NCBI GenBank assembly: GCA_028554645.1
Contig: JAQOOI010000019.1
Coordinates: 868,001-932,000 of the forward strand
Reading direction: 5' to 3'
Length of the DNA: 64,000 bases
DNA from: Omphalotus guepiniiformis
Taxonomy: Eukaryota; Basidiomycota; Agaricomycetes; Agaricales; Omphalotaceae
Shown here: in pieces, positions 11,540 through 23,230 of the stretch
Layout of the letters: the number at the start of each line of letters is the position of its first letter
How positions within the stretch are numbered: position 1 is the stretch's first letter
The notes under the pieces: model-generated
Told to the model about the DNA's origin: nothing
Seen by the model: the letters and a program-made list of their open reading frames with translations, nothing else
Database searches by the model: none
Made by a program: the position numbers and the translations under genes

Positions 11540-12590
11540 ATGGCTCCCACCCCCTCGACTCCACCCATCAATGTGAAACTGCTGCTTATAGGAAACTCTT
11601 CCGTAGGAAAGAGCAGCTTATTGCTTAGATTCTCTGATGAGCAATGGTTACCGGAGGATGAGAGTAGTGCTACTATAGGTGTGGATTTCAGGGTGAGTAT
11701 TGTACTATGTTTCTCGGATGGGTGTAGTGTGGAGGAACTTTGAGGACGATTGTATCCTGGCACAACAATCAAACTTTCACTTTCGTCATGTCTGGCTGGC
11801 TTGATTCATAGCTGAATTCGACTGTATAGGTGCACAAGATGGACATTAAAGGGAAGAAGGTCAAACTCAGTATATGGGTATGGCTCGTACTACCCACTGT
11901 CGAGTCGTGCAACTTACATTCTATGATTCTTAGGATACAGCTGGGCAGGAGCGTTTCCGCACCATAACATCATCATATTATCGAGGTGCTCAGGGGATTA
12001 TACTTGGTGCGCCACTTTCCGCATTAGTATCCAATTCAATACCCCACCTGAACTCGAATTACTCTTCATAGTATATGACGTCTCTTCACGAGAGTCATTT
12101 GATGCCTTACCTCGCTGGTATAGCGAACTAGAGACGTACGTCTCGGATTCGGTGGTTAAGATTCTAGTGGGCAACAAGCTGGATAGGGTAATTGGATATT
12201 GTGCGGCCCCTCTGTGCAAATGTATTCTGATCATTACCGCAGGAATTTTCGAGACAAGTACCAACCGCTGAAGCGTCTGCCTTTGCAGCTCGCATGAACT
12301 CATTGTTCATTGAAGCCTCTGCAAAGACAGCGGTGAATGTTAGGGAGACGTTTCAAGAAGTCGTAGAAAAGATTCTGGATACGCCGGACTTGTGGGATAA
12401 TGGGGGTTCTGGTGCTTCAAGAGTACGCTTGTCTTCCTTTTTGCTTCATCTTGAGCTGGGTTAAATTTCTGTTGACTCGCAGGGCCAGCGAACAGATGGT
12501 GGAAGAGGAGGTGTGCCTGGAGGTGTGCAAGTTGTTGGTCTATCAGACGAAGATAGAAAGGAGGGAGATCAGGGAGGGTGTGCTTGTTGA
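11540..12590 (+). CDS. Rab GTPase, Rab18 type
   Basis: Small GTPase of membrane traffic, closest in motif spacing to Rab18 (ER/lipid-droplet associated in other eukaryotes). Six exons: 11540-11692, 11830-11877, 11934-12006, 12072-12187, 12243-12422 and 12483-12590, 225 residues, all introns GT-AG. The first intron is 137 bp, longer than the rest. Visible GTPase motifs: P-loop GNSSVGKSS, switch [39 protein letters not shown] and EASAK. The C-terminus ends in Cys-Ala-Cys, a double geranylgeranylation signal expected for a Rab. The C-terminal exon is Gly-rich ([13 protein letters not shown]). Confidence is high for Rab, moderate for the Rab18 assignment. Confidence 0.93.
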
Positions 12591-12923
12591 GGGCCAGGAA
12601 TAGCCAGATGATGATTTTCGAGCTCTTGTATTTGGATGGGTGATGTCCCGAATGATTCACGATTCACGTAGGACGATGACTGTTCACGAATTACGCCTTA
12701 TGCTCGTAGATATATACCAGTGTGTCGCTCTTCGCAAATATTCTACCGTATAATACAGACTGTTCCTTGGTTGTATGTTGCTTGTGACAAAGATTTCCTA
12801 TCCGACGCTGCCATCCCAAAGGAAATACAACATACAGAACCATCGTTGATTAATATGGATAGTAGCCGCGAAACAGGCGTAGTTGCTCGACAAAAACTAC
12901 GATATCCCTTCCCAACCTCTAGA
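12591..12923. other. Intergenic, between converging genes
   Basis: 3' flanks of the converging Rab and eIF3e genes. No gene or repeat seen. Confidence 0.4.
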
Positions 12924-14563
12924 TCAACTAACAGCAACAGTCTGCTGCTGTGAAACCTGAGCAGCATTCGCGGCAGCACTCGTTCGTGCGACAGCAGCAC
13001 CCAACGCCTGCGTTCTAATCGCAAGTCCGCGTGTCTTTTCGATGACAGATTGGTAGACTGGTTGAGGCGGGCGTGAGATTTGGATGAGGTTCTGCGATCG
13101 GTCAGCCTCGAATGCGTAGGAGACGAAGTAAAAAAATGTTTCACCTTCTCAAGGTCAATTTTAGCATCCTGGCCCATTCTAGTTTCGCGGATGAGGTTGA
13201 CAATCCATTTTTCGCCTTCGTCGCGGGGTAGATTGAGACGGTCGGAAAGATCGCTATTCGGGAACAAAATCCTTAGTAAAACTCAACGCAATAACGAGGA
13301 AGGTACACACCCAATATCGATTCTTTGATGAATCCTGCAATACGCCTCACTAACCAAGCACCTCGCACTCTCCAAAAACTCATCTCTGAAATCACCCAAA
13401 AAGAAGTCATTAGCAACGACTTTCTCCGCCTTTCCGAGCTCCTTCTGTGCTGCCTCAAAGTCAAACTCGACATGCAATTGCATCAAGAAATCCGTCACCG
13501 GATCCGAATACTGGTAGTTCTCCATTTGGATGACCTTGACGACTTCCCTGACAGCGTTCTTCACCCTCGAAGATAGAGGTGTAGAGTTGGAAGACGATGA
13601 AGGTGTCGGGGTAGAGATAATCGCTGCTGCGGCGACGTAGCGAAGGATCCACGGGCAAGCGGTTTGGATCGTGTTGAGGTAAGTCGGGGAAAGGAAATTC
13701 TCTAGTAAAAGAGCGCGACCTTGTGGGTGGTTGAAGTAGACGAAAAGAGACCAGTGGACGAGCCATGAACGTGAATGCAACTGGCTTAGTGCTGGGTCTA
13801 CGGCAGGAGAGTCGGACGAAGCGGAGGACGCGAAAGGAGCTGGGGAACGGGAGTCAATGGCTTCGCGGAGGGAGTTGAGCTCTTCGAGAGCAGTATCCCA
13901 TTTTCCAGTGAGGATATCTGAGGCGAGTTTACCCCAGTGGGCGGAGATGGTAAGATCTGGGTCCGTAGACAAAACACGGAAGTGGTACAGGTAGTCGGCA
14001 GCGCCACTGTAGTTACCATACGAGTATTGGAATTTTCCAAAGTTATACAAAGCAGTTATTTGCTCTAGAGTGAGCTGAAAAGAAAAGTAAATGAATCAGT
14101 TCAAGATGATACTAATTAAAGAATGACTGAAACGTACGTTGTAGTTATCCCGCAGATATTGCAGATTCTGATTTTTGTCCTGTCTCAAAGCCTGTGCCAC
14201 TTCTGGATTTTCTATAACATCAAGAACGGCCTGAGCTTCCTGCTCCAATCTCTCGTGTGTGGAGACGACATTTTGACGCTTTTCATCGAATTCTTAAGAA
14301 CGATAAGATGAATCAGAAAAAATGCACTCCTTCAACATGAATATCTACAATCTACCTTTAGGCACCTCCTCATTCGGATGAATCTGTTTAAACAGCGAAG
14401 CAGCATAATCAAACATGTTCGTTCCTTTTGCCAGTTCATATTGCGCAACCTGAACTTCTTCGGTAGGGAATGCGTCCGTTTCATCAAGATGGGCGAGGAG
14501 AGGGAAGGAAAGATGACGGTCGAGATAGGGTATTATCGTTTTTGAGAGGTCGTATTCCGCCAT
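12924..14563 (-). CDS. INT6: Translation initiation factor eIF3 subunit e (Int6)
   Basis: Subunit e of eIF3, acting on the 40S ribosome during initiation. Five exons: 14563-14356, 14292-14138, 14074-13311, 13271-13145 and 13091-12924, 473 residues. The N-terminus [18 protein letters not shown], the central [38 protein letters not shown] and [13 protein letters not shown], and the PCI-domain end ([44 protein letters not shown]) match the family along its whole length. The C-terminus is Ala/Gln-rich. The fourth intron (13310-13272) is only 39 bp, much shorter than the others, but gives the family-conserved RIHQ-IDIG junction. A divergent or alternative identity is unlikely. Confidence 0.95.
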
Positions 14564-14813
14564 TGTGGGCAGCGGTTTTGGTTTTGAGATTTTGAGGTTT
14601 TGTCGACCACGACGAGAGGAATGGACGGATGTGGCTGTGCCGAATTTTTCGTTGACCGGCCGGTCTAAGGCCGTGGTGGACTTTGGACATTATTTTTTCG
14701 ACTTCACTCGACATTGATATTGGTAGCTGTGTACAGTGTAGCAAACCTCTCTTTTCACGATATACGAAATAATTAGTTGGTCATGGACTGAGGGTCGCAA
14801 TAGGCAAAAAGAG

Positions 14814-14908
14814 CGTCACCTGTGCGATTCGAACACACGCGGGCAAAGCCCAACCGCTTAGCTGCCAAATATAGCAGGCGATCCCGTTAACCACTCCGGC
14901 AAAGTGAC
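14814..14908 (-). tRNA. tRNA-Ser(GCT) with 13-nt intron
   Basis: Read on the minus strand from 14908. The acceptor stem GTCACTT pairs with AGGTGAC over seven base pairs, followed by discriminator G. D-stem CCG/CGG. Anticodon stem ATCGC pairs with GCGGT. Loop CT-GCT-A with a 13-nt insertion directly after the base 3' of the anticodon, which is the standard tRNA intron position. Long variable arm GGGC-TTT-GCCC, typical of class II tRNAs. T-stem GTGTG/CGCAC around TTCGAAT. Removing the intron leaves 82 nt, the normal size for tRNA-Ser. Anticodon GCT reads AGC/AGU serine codons. Confidence 0.93.
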
Positions 14909-15815
14909 ATACTGTGGGATGGAATGTTGTATCTTACATAGGTGCTGCTTGCATGCATGATGTGATAATTTAAATTAACCGACGACCACTATCGCCACAG
15001 TTCTCCCCGAGGTACCCCGTACGCCTTACCTTCAGAAGAGAAGAGCTATACAGTGAGGCCAGTAGAGATAAGGACCCGGATTGATAGGGTTCAAGATGTC
15101 TACGCCCCCTCGAGTCTTGGTGACTCCTAGAGTGCGAGGGGCAAGGAAATATTGGGGCTCTTGGGCAACGATGCAACCCCAAAATACAGAGCACCACCTT
15201 GACCGGACGTAAAGCGCTACACACGCGAAATCGGCGCGAAATGGTCGTGTGCCAGCGGATCAACTGATTTGTACAAGGATGATTCAGACATACTAATTGC
15301 AGTGAATAGCCATTCATGTTTTTCCGTGAGACATGCTATCTCGAGAGAGCCTAGCTTGAAATAACACAAGACCATACCGGGATACCTCTGGTGGTTCGAG
15401 CATTGGCCAGGCATTGGCTATGATTCCGGGCGGTAGACCGAGGATCACGTTATGACAAGATAAGAAACAATCGTGAGTTATCGAAGCCCAGAGCATCCAG
15501 CTGCATATTAGCTAGTCGTCGAGAGTCGCAATTATTCTTGACCTAATAGTTACATGCCTGAAGCTCAGTAGAAGAGCTGAGCTTTTGAAGGTTCGAAGTC
15601 AACTCTCTAGACACATGGAAAGCACGCAGCAATCCTATCATTCCAAATTAGGCGATGCTGTGCTAGCTAACGCAAGCACGTATAAAGTGACTCCTCCCCA
15701 TATCTCCTAATTCGGGTCCCACCCTCTATCTCTCCCTTAACTACCACCACTACACTTTATCTTAGTCCTTCTCTGCTTTCATTTTAGAGAAAGACTAATT
15801 ACATTGCTCTTCAAG
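14909..15815. other. Intergenic, upstream of fungalysin
   Basis: About 0.9 kb without a supportable gene. The last 150 bp form the probable fungalysin promoter: a TATAAAG box at 15681-15687 followed by a CT-rich leader (CTCTATCTCTCCC type) up to the ATG at 15816. Confidence 0.45.
15681..15687 (+). promoter_or_regulatory. TATA box of the fungalysin gene
   Basis: TATAAAG lies about 130 bp upstream of the ATG and is followed by a pyrimidine-rich stretch, a common arrangement for well-expressed fungal genes. Assigned by position and motif only. Confidence 0.4.
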
Positions 15816-18598
15816 ATGCGTTGTTTACTCATCGCGTCGCTCGTCGCTGGCCTTGCAGGCAGCGTCTCCGGCCACCGCGCTCCTGTTACATCTAGAAAGT
15901 CGCTTGGTTTCGGTCCTATCCTTCCTCACGCAACATACCACTCGAATCCGTATCAGATTCCCATCAATGGCTTCCTCCCAGAGAGCGAAGACTCTGACCC
16001 TTTCGAGGTCGCACGACTCTTCGTGGACGACGTTCTAGGAGCTCAGGGCTCTTCTGCCTACAGGATACGTCCTGACTCGTATACCGACTCCACGACTGGT
16101 ATTACACATGTGTATGTGCGCCAGCTTGTGGATGGAATCGAGGTTGCGGATGGCAACATGAATATCAACGTGAAGGACGGGCAGGTGCTATCGTACGGCA
16201 ACTCGGTAATGCTTGAATCCATTTCTCTCGTTCAATGTATCACTAATATTATATCGAACCTCGTTCTATCAAGGGGAAAGCCCTTCTTTCATTGCTCAGG
16301 TTGATCCAGAGTCAATGCGTCATCCCCACCGCGAATTCTGTGAAGACCTTAACGCAGAACTGGAGGAGCGATTCGCCTCTTTTGCTCAGCTCCAGAACTC
16401 ACCAGACGGTCAAGTGGCCATGGAGGGCGATGTAGCTGCCAAGTTTGACGAATTTGCAGGCCCCCTGGTTCACCTCCACCACTCGAATTGTCAATTCCAT
16501 GACCTTGCCGATGAGATGGCAATGACCAAGCCTTCGTCGGATGTGACTGACATGCGCCCTGCGCTTCTCCAGTTCATGATTGCTGCTACTCCCAATCACG
16601 AGGTTGTCAACGATATTTTGGGCAACTATGATGCACACTTGGAGAAGATGACTGTCAGTGGAACGAATCATTTCGCCCCCTCGGGAGACGAGTCCTTCTT
16701 ACACATTGACAACGTCCCTGACACTGTCAACCCGGTCAAGGCATACCTGGCCTATGTCCAGGTTCCTACCAAGGACGGTTTGTCTACTGAGCTAAATCTC
16801 GTCTGGAAGGTGAGTTGCTAGGAACCAGGGATGTTTGCCTTCATCTGACGTTACCAACAGTTCGAGGTCGAGATGCAAGACAACTGGTATGAAGCTGCTA
16901 TCTCTGCTGTCGCCCCTCACAGGATTGTCTCCGTCGTTGACTGGGCTTCTGATGCTCCCATTCCAACCCCGGAGAAGCCCAGAGAACCTGCTACCTATAA
17001 AGTCTTCGCATGGGGTGTCAACGATCCCGCGGAAGGCAACCGAACCTTGGAGAAAGAGAACTATGATGTTCACGCTTCGCCTGTGGGTTGGCATACGCTT
17101 CCTTTCGATAACGACCCCTCGTACAAGGGTGTCAAGCCAAGTGGTGCATTCTACCGGAACACGACTACTACGTTCGGTAACAATGTCTTCGCGCAGGAGA
17201 ATTGGGAAGGACAGAACGCATACCTTGACAATTACCGACCTGATGTCGGTACAGACACGGTGTATGACTACAAGTATGAGCCCAAGAAGACCGACAGTTC
17301 GGAGGCTTTGGAGGTCGCACATAGCTACATCAATGCTACAATCACTCAACTATTCTATACCTCCAACATGATACACGATCTCTACTACAGATATGATTGT
17401 CTCGTATCGTTTCAAAGCCCTCGGTTGCTCACACCCTATGTAGATACGGCTTTACTGAAGAAGCTGGTAACTTCCAGCAATACAACTTCGGTCGCGGCGG
17501 TCGTGAGGGTGACGCTGTCATCGCCAATGCACAAGATGGTTCTGGTTTCAACAACGCCAACTTCATGACCCCGCCTGATGGTTCTAACGGGCGGATGCGC
17601 ATGTATGTGTGGAACACTGCCAACCCATACCGCGATGGAGACTTAGAGGCTGGTATCGTCATCCACGAGTACAGTCACGGTCTGAGCACGCGGTTGACTG
17701 GTGGTCCATTGAACTCCGGATGTCTTGGCTGGGGCGAGAGTGGAGGTATGGGTGAAGGTTGGGGAGGTGCGTTGACTTTGAACAGACGTAGTTTTATTCT
17801 GATGCTAATGGTTACATTCTCGTAGACTTTTTGGCGACGACTATTCGTAGCACGAGCAACTACTCCGACTACCCTATGGGTGCCTGGGCTGCTAACAGGG
17901 ATAACGGTATCAGGAATTACCCGTACTCTTTGGTAAGGTTCTTCCAAGAATGTGTGTGTGTGTATTGTGTTGCTTATCATTCCGCACTTTGAACGACACC
18001 GTCAACCCATCGACTTACCAGACCCTCGACAAGCCAGGTTACTGGGGCGTCCACGCCATCGGTGAAGTCTGGGCGCAGATGCTCTGGGTTGTCTCTCAAC
18101 GCCTCATCGAGATACATGGATTCTCGGAAACTCTGTACCCACCCCTTCCTCTAGAGGATGGCACCGTACCTGAAGGCGAGTTTTTCCGACCTGCCGTTGG
18201 CAAGAAGTCACTGGTCCCCAAGCACGGCAACTCGCTTGCTGTCCAGTACGTTCTTTTTCTTTTTGTTGCATTGTTCTTCATTTCATGATTATACTAGGCT
18301 CGTCATCAACGGAATGAAACTCCAGCCATGCCAACCTTCGTTCTTCGACGCTCGTGATGCTATCATACTAGCTGATCAAGAGCTTACAGGCGGAGAGAAC
18401 TTCTGTACACTGTGGAATGGATTTGCAGCGAAGGGGCTTGGTACCGATGCTGAAGTTCGGGGACGTACGCCTTGGGGTGGAGGTATCAGGAGCAATGTGG
18501 GTGTTTTTCTCTTGTCATGAGGCCTACGAGTTGACTAACAAATGCTCTTGTGATTTTAGGGTTTCTCTGTCCCCACTGCTTGTGGCTCGAGTGCATAA
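15816..18598 (+). CDS. Fungalysin, secreted M36 zinc metalloprotease
   Basis: Extracellular metalloprotease. The ATG at 15816 opens signal peptide [19 protein letters not shown], then a propeptide (FTP domain region) and the catalytic domain. The zinc site is visible as [14 protein letters not shown] (HExxH) with the third ligand Glu in [13 protein letters not shown]. Eight exons: 15816-16205, about 16264-16809, 16861-17390, 17444-17766, 17826-17932, about 17992-18245, 18298-18496 and 18560-18598, about 795 residues, ending [12 protein letters not shown]. Three of the seven introns lack a canonical end in this model: intron 1 ends CG, intron 3 begins AT, intron 5 ends TG. These junctions were chosen because they restore conserved SYGNS-FYQG, YYR-YGFTE and YSL-NDTVNP. 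An all-canonical alternative keeps the frame but deletes each of those blocks. Family assignment is secure; activity depends on how these introns are really spliced. Confidence 0.88.
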
Positions 18599-19740
18599 AC
18601 ATTCCTTAGTCTGGTAATGGCTCCTTGTGACTGATGTGTAATGAGTAACGAATCTACATTCCTTGCTTTAATTTGATAGAGCTACATTTGTGTCCATATA
18701 CAGTTCATGTTTTTGTTTTATAAATTCCCATTTCTTGATTGTACAATTAAATTTGCGTTGCAGGTAGTCTGCATAAACTCATGTGTCTGTGCTCGAGGCA
18801 TTACTCGGCTCCTGACACTTATTCTTTTATGCAAGATTTTGCTGCTCCTATGATGTTCTGGCCATCGGGAGTGAATTGTGAATTTGTCGGATTCGTTGCA
18901 ATATGATGAGGAAACTTCGTGTCGAATACTTTAGACCTAGACTGGGTCGTTTGTGTCTTTTGAGGATTTTGAATCTGGATGGTACCATGGTGTAATTAGT
19001 GTGATTCTCTGACAGTTTTTCAAAGAAGGCTACCAAAAACATTTGCTTCTTCGCTTCGAATTGAGGGCCCAGAAAACCCAAAGCTGCTTGACTTTACTTG
19101 GACCCGAACCGGTTAATACATCCTCCTCCTCCTCCTCCGGAACTTGGAAGCTTCTTCCTCAAGCTCAGTCACGTGCCACCGTTTCCCCATCGACGAATTC
19201 GAAAGTCCAAACTGAAGCAATCGTCTTTCAGTTACTTACAGAACCCGGTTTTTTTCTTTGTGATAGCAGATGCACAGTCCGAATTCACGATCAGATACGC
19301 TTTCAAGCTCAAGCTTTCATATATCGATACTGTGCCAAATTGGATTTGCTATCTCAGGGTGGCAGTAGTCGCTGGGAATGTGGGCTGAAACCGGCGCTTT
19401 TTGCTATACTCATTGGGTATGTAAAGTGACCGCACATTAGACTCCGAGAAAAACCTCAGCACCAATCAATACAGTACTGAGTACTGATGGGTTTCGGGTC
19501 AAATGCACCCTGGCTGCAGTCCGACGATATATTTACTTCTCGAAGTTGTGGGCCCCGTTGAAGTGAAGAACGGACGCGTCTGCCCAGGCATACGAGATGA
19601 GAATACAATGCCTTTCTCATCTACAGACTATACTGGCAAATGACTTCTCATGCTATGAAATGGTACCCACAAATAAAACGCCCTTCCATTCTCAATGAAT
19701 GGATATCCCCCCCTCTTTCCCCCTCTGACTGTAATCAAGG
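18599..19740. other. Intergenic
   Basis: 1.1 kb between two plus-strand genes. Contains an open frame at 19043-19429 with a CCT microsatellite (near 19120) but no recognisable protein. The last 80 bp are C/T-rich leader of the aldo/keto reductase gene. Confidence 0.4.
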
Positions 19741-21149
19741 ATGATTCTTCAACCAAGGAAAATCGGCGACTCCTTTGTTCACCCTATAGGCTTTGGTGCC
19801 ATGGGCATGAGCGTGTTCTATGGCAAGAAGGAGTCTGATGAGGAGCGTCTCAAAGTATGTCTTACTTCTACCTCTTAATGGAGCTCTGACGATGTCCCCG
19901 CAGGTGTTGGATGCAGCCTACGCTAAGGGATGCAATCATTGGGACACTGCGCCACTTTATGGTGACTCGGAAGTCCTCATCGGAAAATGGTATGTGCAGC
20001 AGATATCATTGAATCTTCAACCGTGCAACTGATACCTGGGTTACCAGGTTCAAGAAGACGGGAAAACGCAGCGAGATCTTTCTCGCCACCAAGTTTGGTG
20101 TTAATCCGGTGACTTGGGAACTACGCAGCGATCCTGAAAGTGTCAGGGCAGAATGTGCAAAGTCGCTCGAGAGGTTGGGTGTTGACTATATTGACTTATA
20201 CTATCAACACCGGTGCGCTTGACTGTTGAATGTGATTAGGATGTTCTATACTGATCTGATGACAGACCTGACCCGAAAGTTCCGATCGAGGTAACCGTAG
20301 ACGCCCTGGCTGACCTCGTGAAGTGAGTTGAACATAACCTAATCCAGTACTTCCCTACGAGACTCACTAATATCCTGGACCTATGTTCCGCAGGGAAGGC
20401 AAAATTAAATATATCGGCTTGTCAGAATGTACTGCGCAAGATCTCCGTCGCGCACACGCCGTGCATCCTATATCTGCGCTCCAGATCGAATATTCACCGT
20501 TTGCTCTCGACATCGAAAGCGATGAGATTGCTCTGCTGAAGACTGCACGAGAGCTTGGTGTTACAATTGTCGCTTACTCTCCATTAGCCCGAGGTCTAAT
20601 TACAGGCCTATATGTGCGTTGTTGTTTTTTGACACTTTTAGGCGTTCTGTCAACGTCCTCTTGAATACAGAAATCTCCGGACGATTTCGAACTGGACGAT
20701 TATCGAAGGACTGTTCCCAAATACGCTCTTTCATCGCTGTGTATTGTCTTCGTCCTGATCGTTTCCTGGCAGATACGCAGCCGCAAATTTCCCAAAAATC
20801 CTCGATGTTGTCAAAAGTCTAGAAGAACTTGGTTCAAAGTATAATGCAACAGCCGGACAAGTCACTCTTTCTTGGATACTTGCCCAAGGCGACGATTTTG
20901 TTGTTATTCCCGGTACGAAGAAGATCAAGGTAATGGAACTCTATCTTGCAAGTACTTTGTATTTCATCCTAACGTCCATGTTCTCAAACGCAGTACTTGG
21001 AGGAAAATATGGACGCCGAGAGGATTAAGCTCACTCCAGAGGAGATTGCTGCTGTTCATAAGATTGCAGAGGAGAGTGAGAAGAATATCCCTGGTACCAG
21101 GTACGCCAACATGGCGAGTGTTTATACACCAACTCCTCCATTAAAGTAA
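19741..21149 (+). CDS. Aldo/keto reductase
   Basis: NADPH-dependent (beta/alpha)8-barrel reductase. Eight exons: 19741-19854, 19904-19989, 20048-20212, 20266-20322, 20394-20613, 20671-20720, 20773-20929 and 20994-21149, 334 residues, which is the normal family size. The catalytic tetrad is visible: Asp in HWDTAPLYG, Tyr in the same motif, Lys in ATKFG, His in YYQHRPD. Cofactor-binding motif IPGTKK lies near the C-terminus, and YSPLARGL is also family-typical. The junction after exon 6 is uncertain. The model listed uses an AT-AG intron (20721-20772) and restores [11 protein letters not shown] 40-nt GT-AG intron (20741-20780) is also possible and would insert about four residues. Probably cytosolic, substrate unknown. 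Confidence 0.92.
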
Positions 21150-21308
21150 TTACACATTCAAATGAAAACGAGAGCCATTAGTACATAATTGCTACGATAG
21201 TGGAGCCCTTGTAGCAAATCAATTTCAGCCATAAGTATGTATTAACATTGTTCATTGCATTTAAAAGCGAGGTGCGCCGACGGTGCAAAGGCTTGGAACG
21301 TAATGTTT

Positions 21309-23230
21309 TTACACGTCAGTGATAACAACTGCCCGGGTGACAGCCCGAGTACCCATAGGATAAGACTTGTGTGCATTGTCATTCGTCTCCTGCTCCCATC
21401 AAATAATGAGATGCACTCTATACAGATGAGGTATACTATACCTGAGCTTCCAGCGACCCGACAGTAAATGTTCCCGTTCTTGACTGAAATCTAAGGCTAT
21501 CGGCATCGCCTGCGGTGATAACGATAGAACGTTCATTTTGTCGTTTTATGTGGTCTCTTGCATTGAGCCTATGAAATATTAACGATGCAAATTCCGGGCA
21601 AAGCCACTTCTACTTACATAGCAACTATGCAGATGATCGTATTTCAGTTTATATAGTGCTCGATACAAGTGAAAACACGTACAGAATGTATTAGCATAGA
21701 GCTTTGTCACGTTTACGTGGAAAGCAAGCCTAGAAAACGAGAAGGTATATGTTGTCAGATGAGCGTCTGTTGGTGACTCGGACTGTATCATTTACCATAA
21801 GAGCTTTGTTGGAGCAGCATAAAAGGTAATCAGAAGTAGAGTTTGAATGAGTGTGACTAGCGCTCCTCTCTCGATGATGAATTGGATCAACGACTTGATT
21901 ATTCCATTGGTTCTGAATTGCTCATGACTTCAGCCGTCTTTGATTGTGAGGTTCGACATACCGGGAAATGCCAGTCTTGGATGCAAAGAGCAATGTGCAC
22001 ATTGTGATGGTGGCTAGGATGTCGGTCAACGCGCCGAACCCTTTTGCTAAGCCAAAAAAGATCTATAGGCACAACGATCGAGTCAGAATATTATCATATT
22101 TTTAATGGAAGAAAGGCTAAGGTGAGCTTACGGAGAATATCCAACTACGGTTCGATAGAATACCGTGTTGGTGTATGTACATCGTGCTTGTGCAAGCTAA
22201 ACGAGTCGATTTAGTCACTGCAGTAAGTGAAGTTCAGAGATATCTTCGCACCAAGACCACCAACTTCGGTCGTTGCGGTAAGTCAGTCGCACTGGCTCAT
22301 ATAGTACTGTCCAAAGGAGACTCACTAAAGGCAAGGACTGCACAGATTATCTGGTCATAAATTCCTGAGCTGACCGCGCGTCAATTGAGGGGAAAACACT
22401 CTTACAATGATTCCGATGACCGTCCTAACAACAATTCCACCGTGTTTGACTGTAATAAGGACTTGAGTTGGTTCGAAGGCTAACGATGAAGGAATACCAA
22501 CAAGTATATATTTGATGAGCAAAATACAATTGCGAGCTACGGTATAGTTCGGAATTGGTCAGTCTCTGTATAATATTGTAGAATGTAGGACAACATGCTC
22601 ACATGAAGGTGATTATTGTGGTAAGTACACAATCCGCTGATAGTTCCCTATGCACATGCCAAAAGGTCAAAGCACCGCTTGAATGACTACAACAGGATGA
22701 TAGCTTACGGTGTGAAGCTTTGCAATGTATCTAGCGATCCAAAATGAGGTATAAGGTAGTGGTAAAGGGATTGTGCCACGAGAGCCGATGATGCAAGGTC
22801 TAAAACTCTACGTTTTTGAGAGTTCAGGTCCTGAGACAGGGGCGGTAGATAATAGGTCGACTAACAGCATAGTTCCAGCCTAGAAAACGAGTTCACATTA
22901 AAACAAGAAACGTAGCTTGTGTGTAACGCCTGACCATAAGCTGAACGAGTAGCCTATCCTTTGGATGGGGGAAGTATATGTATGCTTGAACAACTGTGAT
23001 ACCTCCCAGACTATCTTGATTCAGTGATTGCTTAGACTCAGAGACTCTACGTCTCCAATGAACCGAAAGGAGAGACCCACTAGAGAGAGACGAAGAAACC
23101 TAGAGAATGCGAGCTCTGAGTTTCAATGAGCATTGTTAGATCGAACAAATTTCGTACCCCAAAACAAAGGAGCAAAGACTCCCGACACATCTAGACCAGT
23201 GGTATCGGCATCGGTAGCGTTGAGGGACAT
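21309..23230 (-). CDS. DUF6534 multi-pass membrane protein, copy 1
   Basis: Paralog of the gene at 35.0-36.9 kb, on the opposite strand. The ATG at 23230 opens MSLNATDADTTGLDVSG. Exons follow the same plan as copy 2: GGITVVQAYIYFPHP, then LDLASSALVAQSL, ELSADCVLTTIITF, FFGLAKGFGALTDILATI, TNGIIKSLIQFIIERGALV and LAFHVNVTKLYANTF, ending about 340 residues later at TAA 21309-21311. A 12-nt exon (22252-22263) and a 7-nt exon (21618-21624) are needed to keep frame and restore IGGL and F-A-M-LNAR. One helix is poorer here: copy 2 has a hydrophobic segment (LIQLIVFINLSINVG) where this copy reads TKSTRLACTST. The intron 22862-22808 begins AG instead of GT. It may therefore be decaying. DUF6534 proteins are abundant in agaricomycetes and have no established function. 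Confidence 0.6.

Noticed and set aside
15816..18598. Fungalysin as a plain pseudogene
   Set aside because: Apart from three splice dinucleotides there is no stop or frameshift, and the catalytic motifs are intact. I report the splice anomaly instead.
15816..21149. Repeat-induced point mutation as the cause of the odd splice sites
   Set aside because: Changes are not C-to-T biased and each copies the adjacent exon, which RIP does not do.
22100..22300. DUF6534 copy 1 as a pseudogene because of a stop and frame shift in this part
   Set aside because: The apparent lesions disappear if a 12-nt exon is recognised, as in copy 2. Decay remains possible but is not proven.
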